Shown in pieces: positions 47,836 through 56,496 of a stretch of DNA of 64,000 bases. How positions within the stretch are numbered: position 1 is the first letter of the stretch; each line of letters begins with the position of its first letter. Under the pieces are notes generated by a model, which did not search any database, was not told the DNA's origin, and was given only the letters and a program-made list of their open reading frames with translations. The position numbers were made by a program, and so were the translations under genes. The stretch spans positions 1 to 64,000 of the forward strand of contig JAWKLL010000013.1 of the NCBI GenBank assembly GCA_041392765.1, given 5' to 3'. The stretch is from Lewinella sp041392765. GTDB taxonomy: Bacteria > Bacteroidota > Bacteroidia > Chitinophagales > Saprospiraceae.

Positions 47836-48544
47836 TTAAACATTTACACCAAAGAGGTATCCGACAAAAGCAGAAAGTACCATTGCAATTGTACCCCAAA
47901 TGGTAATTGCATGATTGCTTTACTAATGCTTGATCCTCCTGTTTTTGCGGCTGCTGCCCCTAAAATAATCAGAAAAATTGTTGTGAAACCATAGAGCCAG
48001 TATTCCATTCCTTTGAGGGGAGCAAAAAGGATTACTAAAAGAGGTAATACCCCGCCTACCGTAAATGCTGCGCCAGAAGCCAATGCTGCTTGAATAGGAT
48101 TGGCCTGACTTATCTCATTAATTCCTAGTTCATCTCGGATATGCGTGCCTAACGCATCTTTTTCAGTCAATTCAATAGCTACTTGCATAGCTGTTTCTTT
48201 TTTTAATCCGCGTTGCTCATAAATTTGGGCCAAAATATTTAGCTCTTCGTCAGGCATTTCTCGTAGTTCATTAATTTCTCGTTCGATGTCAGCTTTTTCT
48301 GTATCAGTTTGCGAACTTACCGATACATATTCACCAGCAGCCATTGACAACGCCCCTGCAACAAGCCCTGCTACTGTTGCCAAAACAATAGGTTCTCTCG
48401 TTGTACTAGCAGCGGCAACGCCTGTTGCAAGGCTGGAAATAGAAATTATTCCGTCGTTTGCGCCTAAAACGCAACTCTCAACCAATTGCTCCGATGAATG
48501 TAGTGAACATCCAGATAGTTGTCTATCGTAATATTTTTACTCAT
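47836..48544 (-). CDS. VIT1/CCC1-family iron/manganese transporter, frameshifted
   Basis: ATG 48544 gives MSKNITIDNYLDVHYIHRSNWLRVAVLGANDGIISISSLATGVAAAS (one slip near 48480), then LVAGALSMAAGEYVSVSSQTDTEKADIEREINELREMPDEELNILAQIYEQRGL with the conserved Glu-rich metal-binding helices, PIQAALASGAAFTVGGVLPLL, and at the end, after a slip near 47880, WGTIAMVLSAFVGYLFGVNV. This is the five-helix VIT1/CCC1 plan, about 236 residues. Family members export Fe2+ or Mn2+ from the cytoplasm. It stands alone, converging on ppc. The 162 bp between the two stop codons hold no gene. Confidence 0.85.
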
Positions 48545-48695
48545 TTTGGTCATTTGTTAGTATTAAAAAACGTATGTATGAAGACATAATAGAGGCTATG
48601 TAGGAGAATATTGTATGTGTTTCAAATATCTTTGACGCAGCATGGCGTAAAAATCTTATTCGAATCCCTATACAAATCTCCTGTACATAACCTCT

Positions 48696-48760
48696 AATGA
48701 ACCGCTTATTCAACGGATTGTCTTTGACAAATGCTGAATCTATTTTTTCTTATTCCTTAT
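48696..48760 (+). repeat. half copy of the 87-bp palindromic element
   Basis: Positions 48696-48739 match 39421-39464 with two differences, followed by a similar TATTTTTTCTTATTCCTTA flank. The left arm is missing. The stop codon of gcvP (48750-48752, minus strand) lies within the shared flank. Confidence 0.65.
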
Positions 48761-51616
48761 ACATTTCCAAAGGTGGGCAAGTGCAAACGAGGTGGCGGTC
48801 GCCATGGCCGTTATCGATGCGGGCTACACGAGGCCAGAATTTATTGCCTTCCGCAGGTAGGGTAGTGGCCAAGCTGCTTTCTCGCGGGTATAGGGAAATT
48901 CCACTCATCTGCGGTAAGCCATTCCAACACGTGTGGGGCATTGTGAAGCACATTGTTATCTGCGTCAGCTACGCCACTAGCAATCTCATCAATTTCTTGT
49001 CGGATGGCGATAAGGGCATCGCAGAAACGATCTAGTTCGGCTTTGCTTTCGCTTTCCGTTGGTTCTATCATGATGGTACCTGCTACCGGCCAACTGAGGG
49101 TAGGCGCATGGAAGCCATAGTCGATAAGTCGTTTGGCTACATCTTCGGCAGATACTAGCTGCTTGAAGGGGCGCAAATCGAGTATCAATTCGTGTGCGGT
49201 ATGGCCTTTCTCGCCGGTGTAAAGCACGTTGTAGTGGTGTGCAAACGCGCCTTGATATAGTTGGCATTAAGAATGGCATATCTGCTGGCGTCTGTCAGCC
49301 CTTCGGCTCCCAGCATGCGAATGTAAGCATAACTAATGAGTAGGATGCTGGCGCTGCCCCAAGGCGCGGAAGCAACGGCTTTGGTGCCGTTTTCGCCTCC
49401 TGTTTTTACCAAAGGATGGGTAGGCAGGTAGGGTGCCAATTTTTCATTGACACAGATAGGCCCCATGCCAGGGCCTCCACCGCCGTGAGGAATGGCAAAT
49501 GTTTTGTGGAGATTCAAATGGCACACATCAGCTTCGATAATGCCGGGGCTAGTGAGACCTACTTGGGCGTTCATATTGGCACCATCCATATAAACTAAAC
49601 CACCATGTTGATGCACAATTTGGCATATAGTACGAATACCCGTTTCGAATACCCCATGCGTGGATGGATAGGTGACCATGAGGCATGATAACTGAGGTGC
49701 ATGCTCAGTAGCCTTAGCGGCGAGGTCATCAATATCGATGTTTCCTTGGTCATCACAAGCTACTACTACCACCTGCATGCCTGCCATGACCGCACTGGCG
49801 GGGTTGGTGCCATGAGCAGATTCGGGTATGAGTGCTACATTGCGTTGGGTGTCGCCTTGTGCTAAGTGATAGGCTCGTATGGTAGTGAGTCCGGCATACT
49901 CGCCCTGTGCACCAGAATTGGGCTGGAGGGAGCAAGCAACGAAGCCGGTAATATCGGATAGCCAAGCTTCCAATTCTTCGAAGATACGGTAATAACCAGC
50001 GGCTTGTTCCTTGGGTACGAAGGGGTGCAGGTTGGCGAACGCATCCCAACTTACAGGCATCAATTCCGTGGCAGCGTTCAGCTTCATGGTGCAGGAACCT
50101 AGCGGAATCATGGAATGTGTGAGGGATAGGTCGCGGTTTTCGAGGCGCTTGATGTAGCGCATCATGTCGGTTTCCGTATGATAGCTATTGAAAACGGGAT
50201 GGGTAAGGAACTCGGTTTGACGCACTAACGCGGCAGGAATAGCTGCTGCGGGAGGCGTGTCGGTATCGACGTGTAAGGTGTTCTGTTCAAAGTCAACCGC
50301 CAGGATGCTGATTAATTGTTCGACATCTTCCAGCGTGGTGGTTTCGTCTAAGCTGATTTGTACAGCATACTGGGTATAATAAAGGTTGATCTCCATTTCC
50401 AGCGCAGCATGTTCGATGGCTTTGCGTGTTTGGCGGTCGGCTATGATGCTGATGGTGTCGAAGAAGTGGTTGCTTTCTAATTCGTAGCCCAATTTTAGGG
50501 CTGCATCTGCCAAAGTTTGGCTGCGTGGTGCACTCGGTTGGCGATAGCGCGTATGCCTTGGGGTAGTGGTAAGCAGCGTACATCCCCGCCATGATGGCTA
50601 GCAATGCTTGCGCGGTACAGATATTGGAAGTTGCTTTTTCGCGGCGAATATGTTGCTCACGTGTTTGGAGTGCCATACGCAGGGCGCGTTCCCCTCTTTT
50701 GTCAACGGATACACCGATGATACGGCCTGGGATAACTCGCTTGAAGTCGTCTTTGCAGGCAAAAAAAGCGGCATGTGGCCCACCAAAGCCCATAGGCACA
50801 CCAAAACGTTGGGTGTTGCCTACTACGGCATCGGCCCCATTCACCTGGAGGTGTGAGCAGTGCCAATGAGAGCAAGTCGGCAGCGACGGTGACGTAAATA
50901 TCCTTGGCGTTGGCCTCGGTCGCTAGGGCGCGGTAGTCCTCTACGGCACCATTGGCGCAGGGTATTGGAGGAGGATGCCAAAGACTGTTTCATCGAGCTG
51001 GAAATCGGCTACAGGCTGCACTTTTACTTGTATGCCAAGCGGTTCGGCACGGGTTTCAAGTACGGCAATGGTTTGTGGGAACACTATGGTCGGACACTAA
51101 GAACGTAGCAATGGGGGTGCCTTTTACGCGCTTATTTTTTGTCCGTAAAGAGGTTCATGGCTTCCGCTGCGGCGGTTCCTTCATCGAGTAGGAAGCGTTG
51201 GCAATCTCCATACCGGTGAGGTCGCTGACCATGGTCTGGAAATTGAGCAGTGCTTCCAATCGCCCCTGAGCAATTTCTGCTTGGTAGGGGGTGTACTGGG
51301 TGTACCAATATGGATTGTGGAAAATATTGCGGGCAATGACCGAAGGGGTAATGGTGTTGTAATACCCTAGGCCAATATAAGAACGATAAACGCTATTGAG
51401 CGCGGCTACCTTCTTCAGCTCCTGCAAATAAGTGTGTTCCGTTTGTGCTGGCGGTACAGCAATGGGCGTGTTGCGGCGGATGTCTTGTGGAACGGTTTCA
51501 TCTATCAATTGTGAAAGATTGGCCACGCCAATGGTTTCCAACATGGCAGCCGCATCAGTTGCTGAAAGGCCGTTATGCCTTTTGGTGAACTGATCGTAAA
51601 ATAGTAGATGGTTCAT
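48750..51616 (-). CDS. gcvP: glycine dehydrogenase (decarboxylating), P protein, frameshifted
   Basis: PLP enzyme of the glycine cleavage system; it decarboxylates glycine and passes the aminomethyl group to lipoyl-H protein. About 955 residues. Visible motifs: FTKRHNGLSATDAAAML, SYIGLGYYNTITPSVIARNIFHNPYWYTQYTPYQAEIAQGRLEALLNFQTMVSDLTGM, VGNTQRFGVPMGFGGPHAAFFACKD, RRIIGVSVDKRG-like VIPGRIIGVSVDKRG, SMIPLGSCTMKLNAA, MVTYPSTHGVFE and the PLP lysine segment CHLNLHKTFAIPHGGGGPGMGPI. The C-terminal part is HELILDLRPFK, TLSWPVAGTIMIEPTESESKAELDRFCDALIAI. Slips near 51190, 51080, 50850, 50520, 49240, 48870. GcvT and GcvH are not in the window. Confidence 0.9.
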
Positions 51617-51777
51617 GAATGACTATCTATGATTGTGTGGTGGTAAAATCGGGGGCGAAGATAACCATTCTACAATACAAACTGTGGGGATTATTGGTCT
51701 TTAGTTATGGGACAACTCAAGGTTGTTCGATAACTACGATCGTGTGAGAAATCGGGTAGTGATTTTTTTGCGTTGTA

Positions 51778-51823
51778 GTAATTTGACGGAAATAAACTGT
51801 TCAATTTTTATCCCGTCCCTTAC
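51778..51823. repeat. GTAAnnnGACGG 3'-end repeat, complete short form
   Basis: This 46-bp unit has ends GTAATTTGACGG (51778-51789) and CCGTCCCTTAC (51813-51823). The middle AAATAAACTGTTCAATTTTTAT lacks the long hairpin of the 4776 copy but shares AAACTGTTCAA with the terminator at 55365. It sits 7 bp past the 3' end of the 51830-52249 gene. Confidence 0.65.
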
Positions 51824-51829
51824 ATAAAA

Positions 51830-52249
51830 TCACTCTTCTTTTCTCCGAACCCATACAGTGTCACTTTCCTGCTGAAAATCGAAGGGGAGGAAAATTTTTA
51901 CTTGTACTTGTTCGTAGCAAGTCATTCCCTTGGATTGAATGGGTGCCCGCCTCGATTGGTAGGAATCCAAGGTCATTACCTGTTGTATAATGGTATCGAC
52001 CACCTCGTAGCGTTTATTTTCTTTGATGAAAAAGTCCATAATTCCCTGCGAGGCATTGTAAACGGTTATTTCAGAAGCAACCATCACTTGGTGTCCATCC
52101 CAATTGGAGATGGTGTAAGGATCCACTACTTCAATGACAACCTTCTGCACAGAATCGGCAGGAAATACCCAGTGCAGCCGATCGTGTATTTGTGCGGATA
52201 CTATAAAATGGCTGAATAGCAGTGCAGAAAAAAGCAAAAATCTAGTCAT
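51830..52249 (-). CDS. small exported protein of unknown function
   Basis: This 139-residue protein has a clear signal peptide (MTRFLLFSALLFSHFIVSAQ) and a short beta-rich mature domain: VQKVVIEVVDPYTISNWDGHQVMVASEITVYNASQGIMDFFIKENKRYEV...QVQVKIFLPFDFQQESDTVWVRRKEE. The style resembles adhesin-like or DUF4097-type strands (repeated V/I alternation around SNWDG), but it is too short to assign. It is probably periplasmic. It stands alone between gcvP and a structured repeat. Confidence 0.65.
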   Translation of the reverse strand: MTRFLLFSALLFSHFIVSAQIHDRLHWVFPADSVQKVVIEVVDPYTISNWDGHQVMVASEITVYNASQGIMDFFIKENKRYEVVDTIIQQVMTLDSYQSRRAPIQSKGMTCYEQVQVKIFLPFDFQQESDTVWVRRKEE

Positions 52250-52334
52250 GTGGGATGGTTGTTGCAGGGTGATAACGCATGGTAAGTGATTTTTGTTTTG
52301 GAATGAAAAGTATGCGTGGCAAGATACTTCCGGA

Positions 52335-52440
52335 CAAGGGATGGGAACGGGTGCCGCACCACAGTGTAGCGAAGGTGCGGCTACGAGTGGACAGCCCGGC
52401 CCCGACCTGGTGTGCCGGGCGGGGTGGCCCCAAAAAATTG
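52335..52440 (+). ncRNA. structured intergenic RNA-like motif, copy 4
   Basis: ACAAGGGATGGGAACGG is followed by stem GCCGCACC/GGTGCGGC around ACAG...GCGAA, GAGTGGACAGCCCG and hairpin CCCCG...CGGGG. Identity with 39529-39594 is high in the unpaired blocks, while the stem has changed on both sides to keep pairing. Confidence 0.6.
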
Positions 52441-52464
52441 GTGCTTTACAAAAAAACGACCTCG

Positions 52465-53502
52465 TTATTTAACGTCAAATACAAAAGCTTTCAAGTCTTC
52501 TACTTGTTGGTTGCTCATGCGTTCTTGGGTGTAATGGGGCATATAAGCCTTTTTGCCATTCATAGGGCTGGTGCCATAGCGAACCACCTGATAGGTGGAA
52601 TAGCGGGTGTAAACGGGGAAGTGCTTGGCTAGGAACTGTTTGCTGAAGTCGGATGTGTCCAGGTTGAAAAAGGAGTAACGCCGTTCGCCGTGACAGTGCA
52701 GGCAGCTTTTTTCATAAACCCGCTGCCCGTTGGCGGCATTGCCCGTGATTCCTTCGTAGCCCGTTTTTCTGTCAGGAGGAGGGGTGAGGAAAGTAGCGGG
52801 AGCATGGTCTAGATATTTGCTTTCCAATAACTGGCGTGCGGGGGCGGACTTTTGCTTTGCGTTGTACGCCGTTTGGAGGGTAGCCTGCTCGGCATCTGTT
52901 AGTTGGAGGTCAGCAATTTTTAGGTCGATAGTCCAAAGGTAGGCGAGGATGGATTCCATTTCCCAATCGGCGAGTTCTCTGCCTTGTGCACATTCCGTGG
53001 CACAGAGTGCAATAGCACCCCGCAGGTCATTTCGAGCCGGGCGGACAAGGTCGCCGTATTTTTTTTCGTAATCGCCATTGTAGAAATGTCGTCGATTGAC
53101 GACACCATATAACGTAGTGCCAGGCAGGAAGGGAAGGTCATTGGCAATGGCGTAGTTGAGCCGCGCTTCGGGGTCGGAAACGGCCAGGTTGGGGTCTTCT
53201 TTTTGGATGTTGTGGCAGGAGGTACAGACGAAATGTACGCTTTGGCGACGGCTTGCCCCCTTGCCGGGAATGTTGGCTATACCTTGCGTGACCAACATTT
53301 TGCCAGCTTCTACGGAAACACCTGCTACATCGGTGCGCACTTGATGCGGGGCGGGGGGAGCACCTAGTGCAACGGCTAATTTTTCAACGGAGATACTGCC
53401 ATCTAACGGAGCAGTAGCGGGTATGTAATGGAAACCCCAGGCACCTAATGCAATAGAAAAAATAGTGAGCAATGGAAGGTATCGGAATCGCATGGCTGAC
53501 AT
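52465..53502 (-). CDS. diheme cytochrome c protein
   Basis: Exported electron-transfer protein of about 345 residues. After a signal (MSAMRFRYLPLLTIFSIALGAWGFHY) there are two haem-binding motifs, CTSCH (about residue 115) and CLHCH (about residue 275), each in a cytochrome-c-like domain, with distal Met candidates in SPMNGKKAYMPHYTQERMSNQQVEDLKAFV. An extra pair in CATECAQG is not a haem motif. ATG 53502 starts one base after the stop of the DUF5777 gene, so coupling is likely. The layout is like the small periplasmic cytochromes that accompany YceI/DUF5777 genes in Bacteroidota; the electron partner is unknown. Confidence 0.85.
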   Translation of the reverse strand: MSAMRFRYLPLLTIFSIALGAWGFHYIPATAPLDGSISVEKLAVALGAPPAPHQVRTDVAGVSVEAGKMLVTQGIANIPGKGASRRQSVHFVCTSCHNIQKEDPNLAVSDPEARLNYAIANDLPFLPGTTLYGVVNRRHFYNGDYEKKYGDLVRPARNDLRGAIALCATECAQGRELADWEMESILAYLWTIDLKIADLQLTDAEQATLQTAYNAKQKSAPARQLLESKYLDHAPATFLTPPPDRKTGYEGITGNAANGQRVYEKSCLHCHGERRYSFFNLDTSDFSKQFLAKHFPVYTRYSTYQVVRYGTSPMNGKKAYMPHYTQERMSNQQVEDLKAFVFDVK

Positions 53503-53503
53503 T

Positions 53504-54394
53504 TTATAGGTTGAACCAACGAGAAATGGTGAATCCAAGGCGGAAAGCACCATCCTGCCACTGGGTGGTAGTGTAGGGGATGAAATCGGTTTCCATCAAG
53601 GCAGTGGCATTGGTAAAGTTTACTTGAAATACGTGGCCGCTGGTTTCAAATTCAAAACCTATTCCTATGGCTGGGTAATACCCATTGGATGATCGACGAG
53701 AATCGATAAGGGGAACAGCAGCATCCGCTAAGATACTAAGGGTGCGACTCACCTGTACGCGGGTGGCTGCCCCTATGCTAAACATGCCATTTCTATCTTC
53801 GAAGGGCACTAAATTGCGGTGGGTATAACCGGGGTTTAGCTGGAAGGAGAAGCGGTCGCTGAACTTTTTGGCTAAAATGAGTTGGGCATGGTAAGCTAAG
53901 CGATGCCCGAATTTTGGAAAGCTAGCAATAGTACCTTCGCTGCCGGCACCCGTCAGTTTTTTTTGGGTGGAGAGGGTAGCCATAGCCATTAAAGTAGCGG
54001 TGAGTGGGGTGTTTCCGTCTTGTTGCGTAGCTAATTTGACCTTACCAACGGCATTGAGCAACTGCCGTAAACCAGCATTTCCTTCGGAAGAAACGCCCGC
54101 GCCTTTTGAGCGAAAAATACCTGCGGTGAATCGGTCGGAGAAGCCATAATCGGCCCCGATGGAGACATCGCTGGCGGTTTCCAAGCCAAAGAAGGTAGCA
54201 AAACCGCCGTTATCTCCCGCAATATCTCCAAAGCGGTGACTGATGCGGACATCGAGCCTGCCTTTGGGGAGGGTTTCTACGCTGTGAAGATTGACTACAC
54301 GGGTATCCTTGAAGGTGCGGTAAACGGCATCCTGTGCAGAAAGGCTGCTAATAGTGAGCAGGATGGCAAGTATCCAAATGGTGTGCTTATACAT
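53504..54394 (-). CDS. DUF5777-family outer-membrane beta-barrel protein
   Basis: This 296-residue protein has signal peptide MYKHTIWILAILLTISSLSAQ and starts its mature part with the DUF5777 signature TFKDTRVVNLHSVETLPKGRLDVRISHRFGDIAG. Alternating strands follow and the chain ends in ...FRLGFTISRWFNL, a typical outer-membrane barrel end with a final aromatic-hydrophobic residue. Genes of this family are repeatedly found beside cytochrome c genes, as here. The barrel function is unknown. Confidence 0.8.
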   Translation of the reverse strand: MYKHTIWILAILLTISSLSAQDAVYRTFKDTRVVNLHSVETLPKGRLDVRISHRFGDIAGDNGGFATFFGLETASDVSIGADYGFSDRFTAGIFRSKGAGVSSEGNAGLRQLLNAVGKVKLATQQDGNTPLTATLMAMATLSTQKKLTGAGSEGTIASFPKFGHRLAYHAQLILAKKFSDRFSFQLNPGYTHRNLVPFEDRNGMFSIGAATRVQVSRTLSILADAAVPLIDSRRSSNGYYPAIGIGFEFETSGHVFQVNFTNATALMETDFIPYTTTQWQDGAFRLGFTISRWFNL

Positions 54395-54416
54395 GGTAGG
54401 AAATTTGAAGCGGGGA

Positions 54417-54794
54417 TTATTCAGGAAAACCAGCGTTCAACCAACATTCGATGAGTTGGAGGTCGCTTGTTGTCAAATCTGTTGGTCGGCCAGCGGGTGC
54501 ATAATCGGGTGGCATGCCAGTGGAAGCATTGGCGCGCTCGGTGATGACGCGTTGGCGAAATACATTACTTTGGAGGTAAGGCAGTAGCCCTTGGTAAGTG
54601 TCGAAGCGACCTGGCGAGCTATCAAGGTGACAACCACTGTAGGCGCAGCTTGTTTCAATGATGGGCTGAATATCCTGCGAGTAAGAGGGGTTGGTTTGAG
54701 AACAATCGGCAGCGATTGGCTGCGGTAATTGGTCGGCAACACAGGACGCTAATGAAAGCATACACAAGGCTGCGAAAAATCGAATAATGCGCAT
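54417..54794 (-). CDS. small cytochrome-c-like lipoprotein (PSCyt1-type domain)
   Basis: This 125-residue lipoprotein has signal MRIIRFFAALCMLSLASC with the lipobox Cys at 18. The domain contains YSQDIQPIIETSCAYSGCHLDSSP, the C-x4-CH haem-binding variant common in planctomycete-type cytochrome C domains, and the closing LTTSDLQLIECWLNAGFPE (IxxWIxxG-type end). It is the first gene of a three-gene operon with the DUF5777 barrel and the diheme cytochrome, which together look like an outer-membrane-linked electron-transfer unit. Confidence 0.8.
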   Translation of the reverse strand: MRIIRFFAALCMLSLASCVADQLPQPIAADCSQTNPSYSQDIQPIIETSCAYSGCHLDSSPGRFDTYQGLLPYLQSNVFRQRVITERANASTGMPPDYAPAGRPTDLTTSDLQLIECWLNAGFPE

Positions 54795-54877
54795 GATACG
54801 GTTTTTTCTATCGGTTACGACCGAACTTTTATACTGTAAATGTAAAAAAATGTTGCAAGTGGTTCGTCTTTTTTTAG

Positions 54878-54904
54878 TTGTAAGATGTTAAGGTATTACT
54901 TTTG
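54878..54904 (+). promoter_or_regulatory. candidate Bacteroidota promoter TTG-N16-TACTTTTG
   Basis: TTG at 54878-54880 and TACTTTTG at 54897-54904, spaced as at 16123-16149, lie 19 bp before the bacilliredoxin ATG at 54924. This supports ATG 54924 over the in-frame ATG at 54885, which lies upstream of the -7 box. Confidence 0.5.
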
Positions 54905-54923
54905 CAACGAAAAAGAAATTACC

Positions 54924-55340
54924 ATGTATCCAGTAGAATTAACAGTCCCGATGACGAGGGATTTGACTGACCACGGCTTTAAGGCACTGACTACGATAGA
55001 GGAAGTGGATGCCGCTTTGGATAATAAAGAAGGCACTACTTTGTTGGTAGTCAATTCGGTATGCGGATGTGCTGCTGCCAATGCCCGTCCGGGTGCGAAG
55101 ATGGCTGCGCAGAACGGCAAATCGCCCGATCATTTGGTGACGGTATTTGCGGGGGTGGATCAAATGGCGACCGCCCGTGCACGTGAATACTTGCTGCCTT
55201 ATCCACCATCTTCACCCTCGATTGCTTTGTTCAAAGACGGCAAGTTGGTGTATTTCTTGGAACGCCACCACATCGAAGGCCGTCCAGCGGAGATTATCGC
55301 TCAGGCACTGATGATGGCGTTTGATAAGTACTGCGATTAG
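54924..55340 (+). CDS. bacilliredoxin (BrxA/BrxB, YphP family)
   Basis: This 138-residue thioredoxin-fold protein has the CGC active motif in LLVVNSVCGCAAANARPGAK. It begins MYPVELTVPMTRDLTDHGFKAL and has the cis-Pro-like SPSIALFKDGKLVYFLERHHIEG, all typical of DUF1094/BrxA proteins. In firmicutes such proteins remove bacillithiol from thiolated proteins; in Bacteroidota the partner thiol is probably also bacillithiol, but this is inference. A promoter match lies just upstream and a perfect hairpin terminator follows, so it is likely a single-gene transcript. Confidence 0.9.
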   Translation: MYPVELTVPMTRDLTDHGFKALTTIEEVDAALDNKEGTTLLVVNSVCGCAAANARPGAKMAAQNGKSPDHLVTVFAGVDQMATARAREYLLPYPPSSPSIALFKDGKLVYFLERHHIEGRPAEIIAQALMMAFDKYCD

Positions 55341-55364
55341 TAGTTTATTAGTGGTGATAACTAT

Positions 55365-55404
55365 AAACTGTTCAACTTTTTTCGAATCAAAAGTTGAACA
55401 GTTT
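55365..55404. terminator. perfect 16-bp hairpin terminator
   Basis: AAACTGTTCAACTTTT (55365-55380) and its exact inverse (55389-55404) enclose the 8-nt loop TTCGAATC. It is followed by ATTTTTTTC. Its A-rich 5' side and T-rich 3' side would let it work on both strands. It lies 25 bp after the bacilliredoxin stop. Confidence 0.8.
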
Positions 55405-55437
55405 ATTTTTTTCGCCACATAGGTGATCCATCCGCTT

Positions 55438-55947
55438 ATGGAAATTTTAAGGACAGAGCGCCAGTTGATACGCCACATAACCCTGGAAGATGCCGATTTT
55501 ATATTGGCACTACTCAATACTCCTGGTTGGTTGGCATATATTGGGGATCGAGGGGTGCGGACGGTTGCAGCAGCAGAGCAATACATTCAAGAGCGGATTT
55601 TACCCTCGTATCAAGCGCATGGTTTTGGTTTTTACGCTTGCGAGCTACTACAAGATACCACTGTGGTGGGAATATGCGGCTTCGCCCAGCGTCCCTATCT
55701 TGCTGAGCCAGATCTTGGGTATGGTTTTTTGCCTGCTTATATGGGGCAGGGATTGGCAACGGAAGCAGCTCTCGCACTATTGAATTATGGGCATAGTTCC
55801 CTAGGCTTTACTATCTTGTCTGCCATTATTACACCTGATAACCAGCGTTCTATACGGCTTATTACCCAACTAGGGTTTATAGCTGCCGGTAACATTCGCG
55901 TACCTCCCGAGATGGAAGAGATTAATTTGTATCGGTGGGGTGGGTAG
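55438..55947 (+). CDS. GNAT family N-acetyltransferase (RimJ/RimL type)
   Basis: This 169-residue acetyltransferase begins MEILRTERQLIRHITLEDADFILALLNTPGWLAYIGDRGVRTVAAAEQYI and has the acetyl-CoA site in LGYGFLPAYMGQGLATEAALALLNYG (QGxA) and the closing ITPDNQRSIRLITQLGF. This is the RimJ/RimL-like form that acetylates protein N-termini or small amines. The substrate is not known. ATG 55438 is preferred to the upstream GTG at 55423. Confidence 0.9.
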   Translation: MEILRTERQLIRHITLEDADFILALLNTPGWLAYIGDRGVRTVAAAEQYIQERILPSYQAHGFGFYACELLQDTTVVGICGFAQRPYLAEPDLGYGFLPAYMGQGLATEAALALLNYGHSSLGFTILSAIITPDNQRSIRLITQLGFIAAGNIRVPPEMEEINLYRWGG

Positions 55948-55984
55948 GAATGAGTTTGGTAGAATATTTTTAAAAATATGACCT

Positions 55985-56302
55985 ATGAAATGTCCGCGTT
56001 GTGGCTCATCGATCTTTAGTAAAATCCTATCAGTTGCCATGACTATCTACGTATCTGATATTCCTCGGTATATCACATGTGATAATTGTAAATCATCATT
56101 CGAATTTGAATTACCAGCTATCGCTAACAGTGAAAGATCTATTCCTATGGGGATTAGTGTGGGGTTAGTAGTGAGCCATTTAGTTCTATATCGAACTGAT
56201 TGGTTGTTTCCTGTTAAGATGGCGGTAATTATTTTAATTGGTTTTTTTTATTTGATATTGTATTTGTTTTTAGTTGTTATTATGACAAAAATTAAAGAAT
56301 AG
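55985..56302 (+). CDS. small membrane protein with N-terminal zinc ribbon
   Basis: This 105-residue protein has two cysteine pairs MKCPRCGSS and ITCDNCKSSF forming a zinc ribbon (residues 3-6 and about 32-35). Two membrane segments follow (about 54-68 and 76-100), and the end is VIMTKIKE. The low GC content differs from its neighbours. No family name can be given. The 194-bp gap after it is AT-rich and shows no gene. Confidence 0.65.
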   Translation: MKCPRCGSSIFSKILSVAMTIYVSDIPRYITCDNCKSSFEFELPAIANSERSIPMGISVGLVVSHLVLYRTDWLFPVKMAVIILIGFFYLILYLFLVVIMTKIKE

Positions 56303-56496
56303 ATCAAAGTTCTAAGTATATTTATTCTGCTAATTAACGCAGCTATTTTTCCGCTGCTAAAATCTGCATATCCATCTGAGTGTGTTTGCGGGAAATTTTA
56401 TCCACTTTGATTCATATTGAGTTGAGTAAGAATAGATGTGAAAATGTTTTGTAAAGAGTTGATTATCAATTTGATAATTTCTATTTTATGCAAATT

